Both the position numbers and the translations under genes were made by a program. Under the pieces are notes generated by a model that worked only from the letters and a program-made list of their open reading frames with translations, made no database searches and was not told the DNA's origin. A DNA stretch of 60,000 nucleotides from Cryptomeria japonica (lineage: Eukaryota; Streptophyta; Pinopsida; Cupressales; Cupressaceae), in the NCBI RefSeq assembly GCF_030272615.1, contig NC_081405.1, positions 472,492,008-472,552,007 of the forward strand. The letters are read 5' to 3'. Of this stretch, positions 11,690 to 23,981 are shown piece after piece. Each line of letters begins with the position of its first letter. Position 1 is the first letter of the stretch.

Positions 11690-12310
11690 TGTGAAATAGC
11701 GATGTTAGTTATCGCTATATCATAACTCCCATTTCCTTTTTATTTTAGCCCCCTGCGATATGGCGATATCGAGTTTAGCTATTATCACTATATCGCAACA
11801 TCATTTTTCATTAACTATCTTCATCCTGCGACGTGGCATTGACCCCTTGAGTTATTGCCATATCATGACATTATAATATCTTTATTAAGCCCTTCTAGTG
11901 ATATTGTTATAATAGTTTGTTATCGCTATATCACAATCTCTCTATTTTGCATTGATTCCCTTCTTGCGATATGGAAATGCCTTTACTATCCTGGCTCCAT
12001 TTATCCTTATCTCATAGATTCCCAAATATAATGGAATGTGGGACTCACGAAATGGTGATACCCTTATGAACTATATTCCTCTTGTCACTATTTCACGGGA
12101 TGTCCAATTTGATGGAACATGGGTTCTGTGAAATGGTGATGTCATAATATTCTTTGTACCCTTAATCACTGTTTTGTTGGCCGCTGAGCATAGTGGAATG
12201 TAAGTCTTGCGAAATAGCAATAACTTCGTAGTCCTTATTTTTCTTTATCGCCATTTCAAAAAGCTATTTAGTATAAAAAAATAATAACCTTATGAAATAG
12301 CGATATTCAA
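11690..12310. repeat. Degenerate palindrome-rich array (GCGATAT / ATATCGC)
   Basis: Between 11690 and 11975 the motifs TATCGCTATATC, GCGATATGGCGATATCG and CTATATCGCAAC recur in both orientations. From 11975 to 12310 the pattern drifts to GAAATGGTGAT and CACTATTTCAC, again as inverted pairs. Units are too diverged for a clean period. The array lies between the integrase end of Gypsy A and the unrecognised ORF. Confidence 0.6.
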
Positions 12311-12498
12311 TGGTGTCATTTTATGATGGTCCACATAAGATGATAAGTGGGGTACACATGTATTTTTAGGGAAACAAAATAGGATATGAATTTATTAGCT
12401 GATGAACATTGTTCTCAACAAAGATAAGATTTTCTACAAGGTTTATTTAAGGCTCAATTTTGATCTAATTTCAAGGGTTTTATTGTATGTCTGAGATT

Positions 12499-13823
12499 TT
12501 AGGCTAGAAAAGACATTGAATTACCCATAACTCTCATTTTAGTTGATTTGGCTATATGGACAGTAATGGAAAAATAATTTTGGGATGCCATGAAGTGCAA
12601 AATTTTGGAGGTTCTAACAGTGGCTTTGGTTGGGGATGAATGATTGTTATAGTCATTGCAAGAACCCATGGAATCTCTAGGATGAAAACCAAAAGGTAAA
12701 AAGAAAAGGGAGAGGGGGAATGGAAAACCTAAACTATTGTGCATGGAAAATACCTTCTTTAAGTAAAAGAAGTGTTTCAAGAACTGTCCATGCACTGGCA
12801 ATTCTTGATTTTCTCCAGACATGTTCTGCAAATAGTAAGAATCTTCTCTAGATTTGTTTGTGATGACAAATGGTCCTATCCATAAAGCTTCAAATTTTCC
12901 ATGCTCCCCTTTATCCTGACTCCTAGCGTTCCACATGAGAACCATATCATCAACTTTAAAATTTCTCTATTTTACCCTTTTGCCGTGTAGATATTTAGCT
13001 TGCTACTGCACTTGATATTTTTCATTTGAGCCTCTATTTTGATTTCATCCAATTCTGCCAATTGCTCCATCCTTTCCTCCATGGGTTCAAGTATATCTAT
13101 GTCCACTTGCAAGATAAATTTGTAGATTGGCAGTATGTTGTGCACAAGCATTCTTGCATGTGCCCCATACACTAATTCAAAAGTAGATTTTCCAATCGCC
13201 TTCTTCACTATTATTATGTTTGTCCAAACAACTAGTCTTAGCTTAGAATCCCATGATTTCTTATTATTCTCCAGTATTCTCCTAATTATATTTAATATAC
13301 TTTTATTGCTTGACTCCCCTTGCTCATTGCCTTGAGGGTGATAAGGTGAGGAATAAGAAACAACAATGCCATATGATTCACAAAACTCCTTGAACTCCTT
13401 TGATCTGAAACTCATTCCATTGTTCATGATGAGATTGACACGTACCCCAAAACATGTAATCATATTGTCCATTAGGAAATCGATGACCACCTTACTAGTA
13501 GCCTGTCTTGTGGGGACAACTTCCACCCATTTGGTGAAGTAATCAGTAGCAACTAAAATCCATTGATGTCCTCCACTCGATTTATCCGATATTTATCATA
13601 TGAAATCAATACCCCATTGATGAAATGGTGCTTCCACCTGCATAGGTCTCAAAGGAGAAGCTCCCTGGTATTTTAGCTTACCAAAATTTTTTTGGTAAGA
13701 CTCATATTTTCTTAAATTTTGATAAGAATCTATGAACACTGAAGGCCAATAGTAGCTAGCCCTTAATATCTCATGGGCTATGGTTTTGGCTGAGAAATGT
13801 ACTGTACATACTCCCTCATGCAT
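12499..13823 (-). pseudogene. Gypsy A integrase
   Basis: Three blocks. 13596-13823 holds the start of the integrase: the zinc-binding region (altered, the expected CxxC pair reading YESYQKN) and the first catalytic Asp in HQWGIDFI. 12972-13526 holds the rest of the core: the second Asp region reads IMNNG instead of xTDNG, so that Asp is Asn, while the Glu is present in GESSNK after SSPYHPQGN. 12499-12945 is the C-terminal DNA-binding part (KFEALWIGPFVI and GQFLKHFF). Integrase would insert the cDNA; the D-to-N change and the stops make this copy inactive. Confidence 0.87.
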
Positions 13824-13844
13824 TTCTCTTAGGATGATGCCAAC

Positions 13845-15560
13845 CTATCCCTCATCCAAGAACAACAATAAGTCCCCATCCTTATCCTTCCAAAATAAAT
13901 CCTCATTTACAAGAACATATTTAGAGGCTTGATGTTTCAAAGTTCTCTTTTGATTTTCACTCATACCATTTGGGTATTTTTGTGTTCTAAGAAAGTATAT
14001 TATATTATTATACCATGGAGTATTTTCTATGCCATAGACAACACCATCCCAACCTTCTACATTATTTACTTGTGTCACTTTATAATTTGATTCTACCATT
14101 AGTTTTGCTAGACCTTTCCCTCTTAACAATTTAGCGATCTAGATGTCAATGTTAAACTCTCAGATTCTATTAATCCATTTGAACCTCCTACTTGTGACCT
14201 CTATTTGAGAAAACACATCTTTAACTACTGCATTTGGCACATAAGCCACTACTTGTGCTCCCACCAAATATGATCTAAAAATTTTCACTGCCTTGACCAA
14301 GGCATAGGCTTGTTTCTTAGTAATTCCATATTTCAACTCAACTTCTTGCAATGAATTACTAAAGAATGAGATTGGTTGTTCATGTCCTTCATCATTTTTC
14401 TGCAACATGAAAGCTGCAATGGTGTGAAAGGATGCAAATGAAAAATATTGGAAAGTTTTGCTAAAGTCTACTGATTTTAGCACATGGGCTTCCTTAATAT
14501 CCCTCTTTATGGATGCAAATGCCTGTATTGCCCTAGATGTCTAGTCAAGCTTTTCTCCTTTCTTCAACATTTTTGACATTGGCTTGACAATTTCTACACA
14601 GCTAGAAATGAACCTTCTAACAAAATTAATTTGTCTAAAGAAAGTTTGGATAACCTTCATTGTCCTGGGGATGGGAATCTTATCTATGGCCTCAACTCTT
14701 TCAGGATCAATCCTGACTCCAACCTTATATAGTATATGCCCAAGTAATTCATCCTATGTAACTGCAAAGTCATATTTATCAGGGTTTAATGGAATGCCAT
14801 ATTCTAATGCTTTATTAAATATTTTCTCCAAGTGCATGCAGTGATCCTCAACCTTCTTTGAATATATAGTCAAGTCATCCTGATACACTGCCATGATAAT
14901 ATTTATCAAATCAATAAAAGCCACATCCATCACCCTTTGAAACATTGCACCATCGCTAGTCAAACCAAAAGGCATTCTAACATAAACATATGCTCCCCAA
15001 GGAGTGGTTAACGATATTTTATATTGTTTAAATTATTTGACGTTGACTTGATTGTACCTTGAGAATCCATCCATCATATACAACAATTAACACCCAATCA
15101 CCTTTTGCAACAAGGCCTCCATGTTTGGTAGAGGGTAATTGTCCTTTAAAGGTGATATGTTCAAATTTCTGAAATCTATGCATATCCTTATATCTCAATT
15201 CTTCTTTATTACAGGAAATAGATTTTACACCTAGGTTGAATGTCTAATTGGTTTTATTATGCCACCGTCTCTGAGTTTTTGTAGTTCCTCTTGCATTTTA
15301 GGGGGCAATGTAGGATTGATAGGCCTCTACTTCTACCTAAACAACTTAGCATTAGATTTCAGTGGTATTTCATGTTGAAAAAGATCTTCTTTGTAAACCT
15401 TCAGATCATCATATGACTAGGCAAATACATGCTTATATTTTCTTAACAAATCTATGATCATCTGTCTGACCTTTGGGCTGATTTTTCTGCTAATATATAC
15501 CTTTTTTGGAGCATTATCTGATCCCAGTTCACTTCTTCTAGGTCTCCATTATTTACCAGG
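13845..15560 (-). pseudogene. Gypsy A reverse transcriptase, RNase H and linker
   Basis: RT motifs on the minus strand: PLPNMEALLQKV, MMDGFSRYNQV, RMPFGLTSDGAMFQR and YQDDLTIYS, the catalytic box (YQDD, both Asp present). RNase H follows at 14160-14483 with FHTIAAFMLQKND, EQPISFFSNSLQ and KKQAYALVKAVK. The block at 13845-14129 is the linker before the integrase zinc finger. Most of 12972-14975 stays in one frame, interrupted by nonsense codons; frames change upstream of about 15000. Confidence 0.87.
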
Positions 15561-15589
15561 GTGACTTTTGTATTCATCCTATCATTTCC

Positions 15590-16203
15590 ATCAAATACCC
15601 TCTCTTTATACCAACAAGAGTTAAATCATTTTGCCTTAGAGCAATATTTGCTAGGAAATCTACCACTATATTTTTTGATCTATCAACCCAGTCAATTGAG
15701 AAAGCATCCAACATTTCCACTGAAGCCCATATCGCATGCTTGTATTGCTTTAGCCTCTTATTTTTAGATGAATATTTAGATCTAACCTATGATACTATTA
15801 GTTCCGAATCTCCAAAGACACTTAACAATTTTATGCCATGCTTTATAGCTAAATTCAATCCCAACATTAGTGCTTCATATTCAACTACATTATTTGCGCA
15901 TTCAAATGATAATAAAAATGAGTATTTGAATGTTTTACCACTTGGAGCAATGCAGACCACTCTCACTCCATTTTCTTCCTTACTGCAAGATACATCGAAG
16001 TACATCTACCACACACCTTCTTCATCTAACTGTAATTCTTTATCAATTAGATGAGTGTTTTAAAGCTGAGGTTGTGAAGGCTCGATCCTAAAACTTCCTA
16101 GATCAACATCACAGAAAAAGTTCATCTGATTATGATCGACATGTTCAATCACATGTTCAACTCTAGGTTCCTTGTACAACTTGACATATTTCCTGTTTGC
16201 TGG
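15590..16203 (-). pseudogene. Gypsy A second RNase H-like domain, upstream of RT
   Basis: The block 15787-16005 reads MYFDVSCSKEENGV, then NNVVEYEALMLGLNLAIKHG and FGDSELIVS; after one stop the frame continues to VDRSKNIVVDFLANIAL. This is the plant-type (archaeal-like, RVT_3) RNase H with its D-E-D-D positions. It lies 5' of RT, between protease and RT, whereas in elements B and C the equivalent domain follows the first RNase H. The stretch up to 16203 links to the protease part beyond the Copia insertion. Confidence 0.78.
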
Positions 16204-16208
16204 TATTA
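16204..16208. repeat. Target-site duplication of Copia E, left copy (TATTA)
   Basis: TATTA directly precedes the TG of the left LTR and is repeated directly after the right LTR at 23297-23301. Confidence 0.9.
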
Positions 16209-17436
16209 TGTTAGGATAACCGGTGAACAACTAAGAGGGGGGGGTGAATCAGCTATTAATAGATTATATTAATTAATCCACTTAATAACCTTTAACCGGA
16301 TCACATAAACATTAAGTACCGAAATAGAAGAACCGGATACCGGTAAGAAATATAACTTAACTATAAAACATATAATCAACACAATGCAGCCATACCACAT
16401 AACACCATGATTTGTATGTGGAAAACCCAGAAAGGGAAAAACCACGGTGAGAAGCCTACCCACAGTCAGATGATACTTTTGTAGAAAGTATGTGATATAA
16501 TGAGGGGCCTGCACATGCAGGAAGACACACTTCCTAGAGCATATTGTTCATTACAAAAGAGTCTCATTGACTACAGAGAGGTTATAACCACCTCAAGATA
16601 AATGGACAATAATCCAGAATAATGAACTGCCAGAGATAGCATCTACCACGCCTGATTACAGTCCCAGTTAAGCTCAATATCGGAGCCCTTTGACCTCTTC
16701 CTTAATCCCATTTCGATCACCTATGATTGACCAAATATCCTTCGCATATGATATTACATTTCACGACCACGATGCATTATTTACAATGAGATCTTACATC
16801 AATTTATACCAACCCTAAGGCCTAAACCAATTAGGTCGGCCACCTAAAAGATATTACAATAAGATCATTACATACATCCATATTACAATGATATGCCATG
16901 TCGTCTTAAGACCAAAACAACAATAACCAATCCATAAATCATCTCGGTAAAGTGTAGAGAACACGTTAACATGATACCGGTCCATAACCTAAATAGGCAC
17001 TAGACCTAATATAGGTCCACCACACCAAAGCAATATCTTCAATCAGTTTGAGGCATGATCAAAGAACATCTTCAACATCTTGAAATCCATCTAGAAGCTG
17101 CACCAACACCACTTGTGCATCCTATCAATATTTCTTAGTGGAATCTCTACCAGTTAAACCTTAAACCCATGTCGGTAAGGGTTTACAAGAGTGTGTGATA
17201 GCATTGGATTACCAAATCAGTACCAACTAACCATAACATCCTCTAGAAGCATGTGAGACATTAAATCAAACATACTTCATTGATCCAAACATGCCAGAAA
17301 TGTCCAATAGATAATCTCTTCTCCCAGTAACACAATATCTTCTACCGGTAACTAAAACCTATCTATCGGTAACCAACCATAATAGCTAGTATTGACATCA
17401 ATGCAACACATAATCAATTCATCCATAATGCCAACA
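16209..17436 (-). repeat. Copia E 3' LTR
   Basis: On the plus strand it runs from TGTTAGGATAACCGG to CATAATGCCAACA; on the coding strand this is TG...CA. About 1,228 bp. It contains the G-run block CTAAGAGGGGGGGGTGAATC near its coding-strand 3' end and many CCGG sites. Confidence 0.94.
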
Positions 17437-17452
17437 ATCTCCCCCTTTGGCA
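17437..17452 (-). other. Copia E polypurine tract
   Basis: Coding strand AAAGGGGGAGAT, immediately upstream of the 3' LTR, the expected primer for plus-strand DNA synthesis. Confidence 0.85.
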
Positions 17453-17891
17453 TTGATGACAACACTAGATGTGAAAAACATCTAAGTACCAAGAAATTCC
17501 AAACAAGTCACCCTTTGTGGAAGACAACCAACAATCTCCTGACTATCAATAACTCTCCCCCTATGAATAATATCTTTGTAAAGTTCTGAATTTATTTTTT
17601 ACATCATTATCTCTTCCCCTTTGACATCAATGCCAGAAATCTGACAAAAATATCAAAGCAAGAATGCAAACCTCTTAATCTCAAAGCTAACTACCCCCCC
17701 TCAGTAGTAGCACCACTCATTAGTGTCGAAATTAATAATATCTCTGATAATGCATGCTGATCTGATGACAAACTGCATCAATCAAGTCTCTGCTAGAGGG
17801 GCAGAAACCCCTAACTCGTCTCTCAAATAATCAAATGATTCCTTAGACAATAGTTTAGTGAATTTATTGCAATATGCTCTTTAGTGTTCAC
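17453..17891 (-). other. Copia E 3' untranslated stretch
   Basis: Between the RNase H stop and the polypurine tract. No ORF recognised here, unlike element D, which has a long ORF in the corresponding position. Confidence 0.6.
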
Positions 17892-18560
17892 TTAAACCAA
17901 TTTGACTTCCTTTCCTTCTACCTTGTCCTTCAGAAAGTTATATTTTATTGATATATACTTAGTCTTAGAGTGAAATACTAGATTTTTAGACATGTCAATA
18001 GTTGCAGAGTTATCACAGTAGATAACTACCGGTTCACTACAATTTACCTTGATATCCCTCAACATTTGCTTCATCCATAAGACTTGAGTGCAATTAGTTG
18101 CTGCTACAACATACTCAGCTTCTGTAGTAGATAAAGAAATGCATGACTATTTTTTTCTTATCCATGAAACTAGTTTCTTTCCAAGAAAGAAAGCTCCACT
18201 AGAAATTCTCTTCTTCTCATCAGTATCTCCTGCCCAATATGAATCAGTATATGCACATAAAGTGAAATCATCATCTCTAGAATACCATGAGCCATATTTT
18301 GTCATTCCTTGCAAATACCAGAATATCCTCTTTACTACACATTCATGATTTTCTTTAGGATTACTTTGATATTTTGAAACAATACTTACTGCATTCATAA
18401 TATCTGGTCTAGTCTGAGTTAGATACAATAAGCCACCAATCATAGACTTATACCTTGTCAGATTTACTGGTGTAGATGTATCTTTGATAGATAATTTCTC
18501 ACTTGTCACCATAGGAGTACTTACCAGTTTGGAATTACCCATACCAAACTTCTTCAACAA
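17892..18560 (-). pseudogene. Copia E RNase H and RT-RNase H linker
   Basis: Starts with KKFGMGNSKLVSTPM, then YKSMIGGLLYLTQTRPDIM, both typical of the linker after Copia RT. RNase H follows: YTDSYWAGDTDEKKR (first catalytic Asp), SWIRKK-stop (the family usually has a Gln at that place, so CAG has become TAG at 18147-18149), a TEAEY motif around 18100-18130, and CDNSATIDMSKN with HSKTKYISIKY. The acidic residues are visible. Only the internal stop breaks it. Confidence 0.9.
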
Positions 18561-19313
18561 TTCCCTCAGATACTTATTTTGACAGATAAAAATGCCTTTG
18601 TCAGTTTGAGTAATCTACAAACCTAAGAAAAATCTCATCTCACCAATCATGGACATTTCAAATTCATTCTTCATATTATTAGAAAATTCCATGGACAATT
18701 TATCTTCTCCTCCAAAAATGATATCATCAACAAATACTTCAATAATCAGAATATCATCATCAGTGATCTTATAATATAAATTACTATCAACACTGCCTTT
18801 AGTAAAACTAAGCTTCAAAATATATTTATCCAACCTTGCATACCAAGCTCTAGGAGCTTGTTTCAATCCATATAAAGCTTTCCTCAATCTGCAAACCATA
18901 TCTTTATCATCTGTCTGTGAAAATACATTAGGTTGCTCAATGTATACTTCTTCCTCAAGTTCACCATTCAAAAATGCACATTTAACATCCATTTGATAAA
19001 CCTTATAGTTCTTATAAGCTGCATAGGAAAGAAATAGTCTAACAACTTCAATTATAGCTACAGGTGCAAATGTCTCACCATAATCAATTCCTTCCATTTG
19101 AGAATATCCTTTACAAACTAATCTAGCCTTGTTTCTTACAACTTGACCATCCTCATTCAGTTTATTCCTAAAAATCCATTTAGTTCAAATAACATTCTTA
19201 TTTTTAGGTTGGGGAACTAAAGTCCATGTCTCATTCTTTTCTATCTGATCTAATTCATCTTCCATAGCCTTTAACCAATGTTTATCTTTACAAGCTTCAA
19301 TAACAGATGTCAG
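18561..19313 (-). pseudogene. Copia E reverse transcriptase
   Basis: [41 protein letters not shown] and the catalytic [11 protein letters not shown] (FVDD in place of the common YVDD, both Asp present), then EMRFFLGL-stop. The stop at 18615-18617 is TAG where the family motif FFLGLQI has Gln. A further TGA lies near 19183 in the N-terminal part. The catalytic core is otherwise well kept. Confidence 0.92.
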
Positions 19314-20801
19314 TTAAATTTGAGAAATAAGATATACCTCTTCATTTTCCAGTCTTATTCTTTTCATAACTCCCTTGTTCCTATCTCCAATGATTTGATC
19401 TTCATAGTGATTTAATCTTACATACCTTGGTGTCTTCTGAACTTCAGGTTCACCACTCTGATCATCAGTCACAGTTTCATTTTTTGATTGTACTTGTGTA
19501 ACTATCTCAGTTTCATGTACTAGTTGAGGTATTGCCAGTTCAGTTATGATCATTTCCACTACTGGTTCCCTGTCATATGATATAGATTGATTTTTGTAAT
19601 GTTGATCCACTTTCATATTAGCGCTCTCCATAATTATCTGCAATCTTTTGTCATAACATCTATATGATTTTCTTTGAATTGAATAGCCAAGAAATATTCC
19701 TTCATCACATCTAGGATCAAACTTCCCAATTGAATCATCCCTTTTGATATAGCATTTACTTCCAAAAATTCTGAAATATTTAATAGTAGGTGTATGTCCA
19801 AACCATAATTCATAAGGGGTCTTACCAGTTTTACCTTTGATGTGAACTCTATTGAATGTGTAGACTGTTGTACTCACTGCTTCTCTCCAGTAGATGTGAG
19901 GCAATTTGGTTTCCATCATCATAGTTCTTTCTGCATCCAAAATGGTTCTATTCTTTCTTTCCACTACTCCATTTTGCTGAGGAGTCCTAGGTGCAGATAA
20001 CTGTCTCCTAGTTCCATTTGTCTCACAATAACTATGAAATTCATGAGAAGTAAACTCACTACCTTGATATGATCTTATATATTTGATTTTCAATCCATTT
20101 TATGTTTCAACCTTTTCTTTAAAGATCTTAAACTTCTCAAAGGCTTCAAACTTCTCCCTAAGAAAAGTCACCCACATCATTCTAGAATAATCATCAATTA
20201 TTAGCATGAAATACCTATCACCTTGAAAGCTTCTAGTCCTTGCTGAACCACATAAGTCAGTGTGAATCAAATCAAGCACATCATTATATTTATCATTTGT
20301 GCTCTTAAAAGAAGTTCTAACTTTCTTTCCCAATTGAAATTCCTTACATACCGGATTATGAGGCTTCATAATCTTAGGTACATCTCTATCTGCCTTTGTT
20401 GAACTGATCTTAACAATACAATCAAAATTAACATGAAACAACCTTTTATGCCATAACCAACTCTCATCAATATGAGCAATCAAACATGACTTATTACCAG
20501 TATTCAAGTGAAAGATATTACCTCCAGTCTGAGTACCAGTTGCAATCTCCAAACTAGTTCTCTTTATGATTTTGCATTTTCTATCTTTAAATTGAAGTTG
20601 GAAACCATTATCCACCAATTGACCAACACTCAAAATACTATGATTTAAACCTTCTAAATAATAGACATTATCAGTATTATGCTTGCCATCTAGATAAATA
20701 ATACCTCTACCTTTGATCATACATGCTTTATCATCTCCAAATCTAACTTGACCACCATTGTATTCTTGTAGGGATAGAAATTTTCTTTTATCTCCAGTCA
20801 T
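19314..20801 (-). pseudogene. Copia E integrase, zinc finger and catalytic Asp damaged
   Basis: The GAG-pre-integrase zinc finger has LWHKRLFH (two His) and then VCKEFQLGK, where the second Cys is replaced by Phe. The core has HTDLCGS (first Asp), IRSYQGSEF where the family has RSDxGGEF (second Asp to Tyr, TAT codon) and QQNGVVERKNRT (Glu). The C-terminal part contains ELWFGHTPTIKYFRIFG and IFLGYS. A TAA at 20100-20102 splits the domain. The lost Asp is enough to abolish integration. Confidence 0.92.
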
Positions 20802-21974
20802 ATGATGTGAGCATCGACTATGAATTGCCCATTCATCCTTATCTTCAACTTTTTCTGCTAGGGTTTTTTCTTCATTTAAGATATCCGGTTCCAGTTCATC
20901 TTCCTTTAAAGCATATAATACCCATTCCTTTCCATTTCTGGATCCACTAGCAGAATCTATTGTTGGTTCATCCTCAGAGTCATCACTTACTCCTTCCTCA
21001 TTTGCTATGTAGCATTGTTTACTTTTCTTGAATCTATATATGTTCTGATTAGGCTTAAATATTTTCTTAACTCTCTCTTCAAATCTTGCATTCCTTTCAG
21101 GGCATATAGATGCAAAATGACCAATCTTATCACATGCAAAACATTTAAAAGGTGCTTTTCCTTCATACTTACTTCCTATTGGTCCTACTCTTCTAGCAAA
21201 TAAAGATTCAAGTTGCTCAAATTATTCATCTTATTTCATCATATCTTCCAATTCTTTTGCATATAAGGATTTCCAATCACTTTTTCTAGTAGATGATGAT
21301 GATACATGAAAAGAAGGTTAAGACTTAACAGCTCCAAAAGATAGAAATTCTTCAAGCTCAAAAGCAGATAATTTCCCAATCAAAATGTCTTTGTTAACTG
21401 AAGTGTTTTCCATTGTTCTCAGCTCATTAATTGTAGTTGCCTTCATCTTGTAAGTCGGTGGAAAGGCCCTCAAGACTTTGGAAACTATTTCATCTTCACT
21501 CAGAGATCCTCCACAACATTGAATTCCCATAACAATCTCATTTACTCTTTCCATAAACACAACAATTCTTTCATTATCTTCTATCTTCAAGTTTTCATAT
21601 CTTACTCAGTAACCATCAAGTTTAGCAATTTTGACAGTAGGATCACCTTCATTCAGAGTTTGCAATTTATCCCAAATCTTTGTCGATGATTTATCTGTTA
21701 ATCCCATGATTTGTTGATCAGTAAGTGCACACAAGAGGGCTTCTTTAGCTCTGCAATCATTTTCAATATTCTTGTCCAGGTTTGTAGTAGCAAGATTGCT
21801 AGATGCTGGATCATAAGGTGTATATCCTTTCTCAGTGATCTCCCAAATATCCTTGCTAATACATATAAGATGAGTCTCCATTTGAATTTTCCATATCTCA
21901 TAATTTGTTCCATCAAGCTTAGGGATTTCTCTTCTGAAAATAGTTGCTGGTGGATTTGAAGTGTTAGCTGCCAT
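20802..21974 (-). pseudogene. Copia E gag and protease
   Basis: Gag starts at 21974 (MAANTSNPP) with the Copia gag fold: PKLDGTNYEIWKIQME, then KLDGY-stop (TGA at 21606-21608), and INELRTMEN. A CCHC zinc knuckle, CFACDKIGHFASIC, lies near 21100-21150. The protease motif, normally W-x-x-D-S-G-C-S-x-H, reads WAIHSRCSHHMTGD at about 20800-20830: the catalytic Asp is His (20820-20822) and the Gly is Arg (20814-20816). Capsid could once have formed; maturation would fail now. Confidence 0.9.
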
Positions 21975-22019
21975 AGGATCTACCTCAAGTGGTTAAGCTT
22001 CTGCAAAAGAGGACTAAAT

Positions 22020-22030
22020 CTCTGATACCA
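22020..22030 (-). other. Copia E primer-binding site
   Basis: TGGTATCAGAG on the coding strand, complementary to the 3' end of plant initiator methionine tRNA, just downstream of the 5' LTR. Confidence 0.9.
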
Positions 22031-22032
22031 AT

Positions 22033-23296
22033 TTTTAGGATAACTAGTGAACAACTAAGAGGGGGGGGGGTGAATAAGTTGTTAACAAATTATATCAATT
22101 AGTCCACTTAATAACCTTTAACTGGATCACATAAACATTAAGTACCGGAATAGAAGAACTAGATAACGGTAAGAAATACAACTCAACTATAAAACATATA
22201 ATCAACACAATGTAACCATACCACATAACACCATGATTTGTATGTGGAAAACCCAGAAAGGGAAAAATCATGGTGAGAAGCCTACCCACAATCAGATGAT
22301 ACTTCTATAGAAAGTATGTGATACAATGAGGGGCCTGCACATGCAGGAAGGTACACTGCCTAGAATTTACTGTTCATTACAAAAGAGTCTCACTCACTAC
22401 AAAGAGGTTATAACCACCTCAAGATAAATGGACAACAATTTAGAATAATGAACTGCCAGAGATAACATCTACCATGCCTTATTACAGTCTTGGCTAAGCT
22501 CAATACTGGAGGCCTTTGACCTCTTCCTTAATCCCAATTAGATCACCTATGATCGACCAAATCTCCTTCGCGTATGATATTACATTCCATGACCATGATG
22601 CATTATTTACAATGAGATCTTACATCAATTTATACCAACCCAAAGGCCTAAAACAATTAGGTCGGCCACCTAGAAGATATTACAATAAGATCATTACATA
22701 CATCCATATTACAATGATATGCTATGTCATCTTAAGACCAAAACAATAATAAATAATCCATAAATCATCCTGGTAACATGTAGAGAACATGTTAACATAA
22801 TATCGGTCCATAACCTAGATAGGCACCAGACCTAATCTGGGTCCACTACACCAAAGAAATGTCTTCAATCAGTTTGAGGCATGATCAAAGAACATCTTCA
22901 ACATCCTAAAATCCATCTAGAAGCCGCACCAACACCACTTATGCATCCTGTCAAGATTTCTCAGTGAAAGCTCTGCCAGTTAAACCTTAAACCCATGCCC
23001 ATAAGGGTTTACAAGAATGTGTGATAGCATCGGATTACCAAATCAATACCAATTGGCATGACATGCTCCAAAAGCACGTAACACATAAAATCAATCATAC
23101 TTCATTGATCCAAACATGCCGAAAGTGTCCAACAGATAGTCTCTTCTGTCGGTTTCACTAGATCTTCTACCGGTAACCAAAACCTGTCCGCCGATAACCA
23201 AAACCTGTCTATCGGTAACCAACCATAAGAACTAGGGTTGACATCAATAACAAAAAATCAGTACAACACATAATCAATTCATCCATAATGCCAACA
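22033..23296 (-). repeat. Copia E 5' LTR
   Basis: Pairs with 16209-17436. Its coding-strand 3' end has decayed from CCTAACA to CCTAAAA; the other end is TGTTGGCATTATGG. About 1,264 bp; some of the difference from the partner comes from G-run length and extra bases. Confidence 0.93.
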
Positions 23297-23301
23297 TATT
23301 A
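23297..23301. repeat. Target-site duplication of Copia E, right copy (TATTA)
   Basis: Identical to 16204-16208. Confidence 0.9.
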
Positions 23302-23976
23302 TTGCATATGATAGATCTAATTGGACATTTCCTCCTATTATAGTTTTCCATTATTTGGATAAAATCATGCCAAAGTATGGAGGAGTATAAACCACCATTA
23401 TATCAGTTTTATATGAAGATTCAAGGTATAATGCTAATTGGAGTTCCATATCCCACATCACTCCAATAACTAGGAAAAAATGGTTGTCTATAGCATAACA
23501 TTCCCCATAGGTAGTATCCACCCATTACCCTAACTCCTTCATTACTGCAAATGACATGATGTTAATTGCTGCTCCTGAATATATCATGCAATTCCTAACC
23601 AATTTATTATTATCAACAAGGTAGTATAGAATGGATCTATTTGTGAAGGACTCTTTGTCAGGGTATCTCCTAAATATACTTTAGGTGTTTTCATTATCTC
23701 TCTTTCATTTCTGTCCTTTTTTTTTTTCTTGCCTACCTCCCACTTCCTTTAGAGAAACCTTAGAATTGTTGGGAACATTAGAAATTAGTTTAACAACACC
23801 ATTTTGAGTAAGGGTACTGACATTTTAATTTGTGACAAGGCATGAGCTATGTAAAATGATGGCAAGTTGGTATTTTGATCAGTTTTTCTTATCTCTGTCT
23901 CAATTGGCTTTTATTTCTATGTACCTTGTTGCTTCTGTTGCATCTTACTTTTATCTGTTGCAACTTTTTTCGGGAC
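23302..23976 (-). pseudogene. Gypsy A protease and gag end (between nested insertions)
   Basis: Minus strand. The aspartic protease motif is SGAAINIMSFAVMKELG, preceded by Tyr where the catalytic Asp should be (Y-S-G instead of D-S/T-G). The frame runs on to the Copia insertion point and resumes on the other side. Upstream, toward 23976, a gag C-terminal stretch with IAHALSQIKMSVPLLKMV is readable through stops. Confidence 0.7.
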
Positions 23977-23981
23977 ATATC
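23977..23981. repeat. Target-site duplication of the LARD-like element, left (ATATC)
   Basis: ATATC directly before the TG of the 5' LTR, repeated at 26955-26959. Confidence 0.92.

Larger units (their letters stand above)
16209..23296 (-). mobile_element. Copia E: complete Ty1/Copia element, 7.1 kb
   Basis: Two LTRs (16209-17436 and 22033-23296), a primer-binding site, a polypurine tract, a 5-bp target duplication TATTA and the order gag, protease, integrase, RT, RNase H on the minus strand. The sampled LTR portions differ by roughly ten percent by eye, so the insertion is not young. The coding blocks at 17892, 18147, 18615, 19314, 20100, 21318 and 21606 all lie in one frame and are broken by stops rather than by frameshifts. 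The element sits in the pol of Gypsy A. Confidence 0.95.
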
